From Sulfurimonas sp. (GTDB lineage Bacteria > Campylobacterota > Campylobacteria > Campylobacterales > Sulfurimonadaceae): a DNA stretch of 8,322 nucleotides. The notes under the pieces are model-generated. The model saw only the letters and a list, made by a program, of their open reading frames with translations, was not told the origin of the DNA and searched no databases. Made by a program: the position numbers and the translations under genes. Below, one piece after another: positions 6,448 through 8,322 of the stretch; the stretch's first letter is position 1, and each line of letters begins with the position of its first letter. The DNA lies in contig DAOVJL010000041.1 of NCBI GenBank assembly GCA_030673275.1, forward strand, positions 1 through 8,322, written 5' to 3'.

Positions 6448-6843
6448 CTACCAAATCGTACACATAACTTCGCCACCAATGCCAAGCTCATAAGCTTTGT
6501 CATTTGGTAATACGCCGTGTGATGTACTAACAATAATAGTTCCGTAACCATTTTTGAAACGTTTGATATCTTCTTTACCTTTGTAAACACGTCTACCAGG
6601 CTTAGAAACTCTTTTCATTTCATTAATTACAGTTTTTTCATTTTCGTCATATTTTAATACAACTTTGATAGTTTTCTTAACGCCATCTTCGATAACATTA
6701 CAACTCTCAATATAACCTTTGTCTACTAAGATATTTGCCATTGCTTCAACACTCTTAGAGTGAACTAAAGTAGTAACAGGTAATCTTCTCATACCAGCAT
6801 TACGGATACGTGTTAACGCATCAGATACTAAATCATTTATCAT
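6448..6843 (-). CDS. rpsH: 30S ribosomal protein S8
   Basis: S8 is a primary binder of the 16S rRNA central domain and, in E. coli, the repressor of the spc operon acting at the start of rplE. The 131-residue product begins [16 protein letters not shown] and shows KPGRRVY (81-87), a [14 protein letters not shown] (99-112) signature and the closing [14 protein letters not shown] (6854-6850) lies six bases before the ATG. A 65-nt spacer separates it from rpsN; this is by far the largest gap in the operon and contains several inverted repeats. Whether S8 represses its own operon here cannot be read from the sequence. Confidence 0.98.
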   Translation of the reverse strand: MINDLVSDALTRIRNAGMRRLPVTTLVHSKSVEAMANILVDKGYIESCNVIEDGVKKTIKVVLKYDENEKTVINEMKRVSKPGRRVYKGKEDIKRFKNGYGTIIVSTSHGVLPNDKAYELGIGGEVMCTIW

Positions 6844-6860
6844 TAATTTTCCTTGTTGTG

Positions 6861-6917
6861 ATTATCTAATAAAAGATAATTACTAATTATTAGGAGTTTC
6901 CTCTTGGGTTACCAAGA
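6861..6917 (-). other. Structured spacer between rpsN and rpsH (possible RNA regulatory or processing element)
   Basis: Reading the - strand transcript, three small hairpins can form. First, UCUUGG-UAAC-CCAAGA (6917-6902) is a 6-bp stem whose loop contains the rpsN stop codon; UAAC fits the UMAC tetraloop class. Second, GAG-GAAA-CUC (6903-6894) is a short stem with a GNRA loop that competes slightly with the first. Third, an AU stem pairs 6880-6874 with 6867-6861 (AUUAUCU/AGAUAAU). The third competes with an alternative 7-bp pairing of 6893-6887 with 6872-6866 (CUAAUAA/UUAUUAG). No T-run follows, so this is not an intrinsic terminator. The rpsH ribosome-binding site lies just outside the AU stem. 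Function is inferred only from the mutually exclusive pairings and the unusual gap size. Confidence 0.35.
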
Positions 6918-7094
6918 AGACTTTCTAACACCTGGGATTAGACCCTTGTTTGCCATATCTCTAAAACATACACGACAGATACCGAAGTCACGAAGAACAG
7001 AGTGTGGACGACCACAAACTTGACATCTTGTATAACCACGAACCTTAAACTTTGGAGTTCTTGCCGCTTTAGCGATCATTGATTTCTTAGCCAT
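6909..7094 (-). CDS. rpsN: 30S ribosomal protein S14, zinc-binding (type Z)
   Basis: This is the short, zinc-ribbon form of S14 (61 residues), also called rpsZ, which sits in the head of the 30S subunit. Four cysteines form the zinc site: Cys24 and Cys27 (CQVC), Cys40 and Cys43 (CRVC). The MAKKSM start and C-terminal [11 protein letters not shown] are typical. The longer cysteine-free paralogue of enterobacteria is about 100 residues. Its ATG overlaps the rplE stop as TAATG, and GGGAG inside rplE is the ribosome-binding site, so it is tightly coupled to L5 synthesis. The 65-nt structured spacer follows it. Confidence 0.98.
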   Translation of the reverse strand: MAKKSMIAKAARTPKFKVRGYTRCQVCGRPHSVLRDFGICRVCFRDMANKGLIPGVRKSSW

Positions 7095-7639
7095 TAGTTG
7101 CTCCCTTTAGTAAAAGGCATACCCATTTTCTCTAAAAGAGCAAATCCTGCCTTGTCTGAATCAGCAGATGTAACTACTGTTATATTCATACCATGAATCT
7201 GCATGATTGAATCGTAACTAATTTCCGGGAAAATTAGTTGCTCTTGAAGACCGAAGTTATAGTTACCACGACCATCAAAACCATTTCTAGGTACTCCACG
7301 GAAATCCTTAACACGAGGAAGAGCAATAGCAACTAAACGATCAAAGAAGTTATACATGTTTTCACCACGAAGTGTAACACGAATACCAACCGGCATACCT
7401 TCACGAACTTTAAAACCAGCAACTGATTTTTTAGCGATTACTGTAGTTGCTCTTTGACCAGCAATCTTAGTAATAGTATCTTCAATATTTTTAATAAGTT
7501 TATTGTCTTTCATTGCAAAACCAGCACCAACAGAGATGATAACTTTTTCCAATGCAGGAACCTGCATAGGGTTTTTAATCTCTAAATCTTTTTGTAATTC
7601 AGCTTTTAAACCTAAATATTTTTCTTTTAAACGAGCCAT
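7094..7639 (-). CDS. rplE: 50S ribosomal protein L5
   Basis: L5 binds 5S rRNA, forms part of the central protuberance and contacts the P-site tRNA. The 181-residue product has the normal family length, with the signature [20 protein letters not shown] (61-80), LPRVKDFRG (107-115), [10 protein letters not shown] (121-130) and [14 protein letters not shown] (140-153). GGAGG seven bases before the ATG lies in the end of rplX. Its stop overlaps the rpsN start by one base. In E. coli the S8 repressor site lies at the start of rplE; the 2-nt gap here leaves little room for a separate leader, so any such site would have to lie within coding sequence. Confidence 0.98.
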   Translation of the reverse strand: MARLKEKYLGLKAELQKDLEIKNPMQVPALEKVIISVGAGFAMKDNKLIKNIEDTITKIAGQRATTVIAKKSVAGFKVREGMPVGIRVTLRGENMYNFFDRLVAIALPRVKDFRGVPRNGFDGRGNYNFGLQEQLIFPEISYDSIMQIHGMNITVVTSADSDKAGFALLEKMGMPFTKGSN

Positions 7640-7641
7640 TA

Positions 7642-7872
7642 TTATGCCTCCACTTTACGAACATTTGAAACATCTATTGGCATCTCTTTATTGATATGTC
7701 CGCCTTTAGTGTTCTCTTCAGTTGGTTTGATAGCTTTCTTAGCAACTTTACAACCCTCAACTATTACCTTATTTCTTTTAGATAATACTTCAAGTACAGT
7801 AGCTTTAGTTCCGCGATCATCACCAGCGATAATTTCTACAGTATCGCCTTTTTTGAAATTAAACTTTGCCAT
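7642..7872 (-). CDS. rplX: 50S ribosomal protein L24
   Basis: L24 is one of the initiators of large-subunit assembly. The 76-residue product has the KOW motif at the N-terminus ([20 protein letters not shown], 5-24) and then [18 protein letters not shown] and [15 protein letters not shown]. It lacks the C-terminal extension that makes the E. coli protein about 104 residues, as is common in Campylobacterota. Its ATG overlaps the rplN stop as TAATG, with GGAGG seven bases upstream inside rplN. The stop is two bases before rplE. Confidence 0.97.
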   Translation of the reverse strand: MAKFNFKKGDTVEIIAGDDRGTKATVLEVLSKRNKVIVEGCKVAKKAIKPTEENTKGGHINKEMPIDVSNVRKVEA

Positions 7873-8240
7873 TAAACAACCTCCGGTGCAAGAGATACGA
7901 TTTTCATAAAACCAGAATAACGTACTTCACGAGCAACAGGGCCGAAAATACGAGTACCAATTGGCTCTCTCTTGTCATCAAGTATAACAGCTGCATTGTC
8001 ATCGAAACGAATAAGAGAACCATTTTCACGGTGAACCTCTTTTGCTACTCTAACAACAACAGCTTTTACAACTTTACCTTTTTTAACTTTAGCAGTAGGA
8101 GTCGCTTTTTTTACAGAAGCAACGATAACGTCACCCACTGTTGCATAACGACGCTTAGAACCGCCAAGTACCTTAATACACATAATCTCTTTAGCACCTG
8201 TATTATCAGCTACATTTAAACGAGTAAAACCTTGGATCAT
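7872..8240 (-). CDS. rplN: 50S ribosomal protein L14
   Basis: L14 lies at the subunit interface and contributes to bridges with 16S rRNA. The 122-residue product has full family length, beginning [18 protein letters not shown] and carrying [20 protein letters not shown] (60-79), then DDNAAVI (80-86) and [13 protein letters not shown] (95-107). GGGAG inside the end of rpsQ serves as ribosome-binding site, and only one base separates the rpsQ stop from the ATG. The last base of its stop is the first base of the rplX start. Confidence 0.98.
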   Translation of the reverse strand: MIQGFTRLNVADNTGAKEIMCIKVLGGSKRRYATVGDVIVASVKKATPTAKVKKGKVVKAVVVRVAKEVHRENGSLIRFDDNAAVILDDKREPIGTRIFGPVAREVRYSGFMKIVSLAPEVV

Positions 8241-8241
8241 A

Positions 8242-8322
8242 CTACGCTCCCTTTACAACTGTTTTAAGTCTAAAAGATTTAGTCTTAGAAAGTGGACGAC
8301 ATTCGATTGCAACAATCTCATC
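8242..8322 (-). CDS. rpsQ: 30S ribosomal protein S17, C-terminal part (5' end outside window)
   Basis: The final 26 codons and a TAG stop (8244-8242) are present. They encode [20 protein letters not shown] and a short tail TVVKGA. The [11 protein letters not shown] core is the S17 C-terminal motif, with the one-residue-shorter IVAIECRP form seen in Helicobacter S17. S17 binds the body of the 30S subunit early in assembly. It lies one base before rplN in the usual S10/spc gene order. The rest of the gene and the operon promoter lie beyond the right edge. Confidence 0.93.
   Translation of the reverse strand, partial: DEIVAIECRPLSKTKSFRLKTVVKGA

Noticed and set aside
6311..6493. 60-residue + strand frame across the rplF-rpsH junction
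   Set aside because: It is antisense to two conserved genes and has no supporting signal.
7503..7909. Two overlapping + strand frames opposite rplE and rplX
   Set aside because: They are antisense to intact ribosomal-protein genes and have no ribosome-binding site or recognisable domain.
7866..8219. 117-residue open frame on the + strand opposite rplN
   Set aside because: It is an antisense shadow of the L14 gene. Its Asn/Thr/Ser/Phe-rich composition is what the reverse complement of an AT-rich basic-protein gene gives.
1..8322. Mobile elements, CRISPR arrays, tRNA or rRNA genes, defence or toxin-antitoxin systems
   Set aside because: I saw no transposase or integrase motifs, no regularly spaced direct repeats, no tRNA-like cloverleaf and no rRNA segments. 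Nearly all sequence is explained by housekeeping genes.

Overview
This window is a convergent gene arrangement from an AT-rich genome. It almost certainly comes from a Campylobacterota (epsilonproteobacterial) bacterium and most resembles the Sulfurimonas/Sulfuricurvum type; the genus is an inference. The pointers are a spc-type ribosomal-protein cluster with no rpmD (L30) gene between rpsE and rplO, a secY-map-infA tail with no adk, short L24 and S5 proteins, a zinc-ribbon S14, and an S17 tail containing [11 protein letters not shown] as in Helicobacter.

Left part, + strand (1-2382): a compact co-directional run of five genes. They are the 3' end of a CvfB/YitL-like RNA-binding protein gene, a 68-residue unknown protein one base downstream, a PlsC-type glycerolipid acyltransferase that starts at TTG, a stand-alone AroQ-class chorismate mutase built on the PchB plan, and an exported tandem-rhodanese protein that contains no cysteine at all. 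The genes are tightly spaced except for 58 nt before the mutase gene. Their products belong to different pathways (RNA binding, phospholipid synthesis, aromatic amino acids, envelope), so co-transcription is likely but a shared function is not evident.

Middle (2383-2421): a short intergenic region with a perfect 9-bp hairpin that can stop transcription arriving from both sides.

Right part, - strand (8322 down to 2420): the spc-type operon in the order rpsQ(partial)-rplN-rplX-rplE-rpsN-rpsH-rplF-rplR-rpsE-rplO-secY-map-infA. Genes abut or overlap, twice as TAATG, and strong GGGAG/GGAGG ribosome-binding sites are mostly placed inside the preceding gene. The products build both ribosomal subunits, insert and secrete membrane proteins (SecY), remove initiator methionine (Map) and start translation (IF-1). 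The promoter lies beyond the right edge. The only sizeable gap, 65 nt between rpsN and rpsH, is rich in small inverted repeats and is the best candidate for RNA-level regulation or processing.

I found no mobile element, CRISPR array, tRNA or rRNA, and no convincing new multi-gene system. The most unusual items are the cysteine-free rhodanese, the PchB-like mutase with Glu at the usual Gln position, the small unknown protein next to the CvfB-like gene, and the structured rpsN-rpsH spacer.
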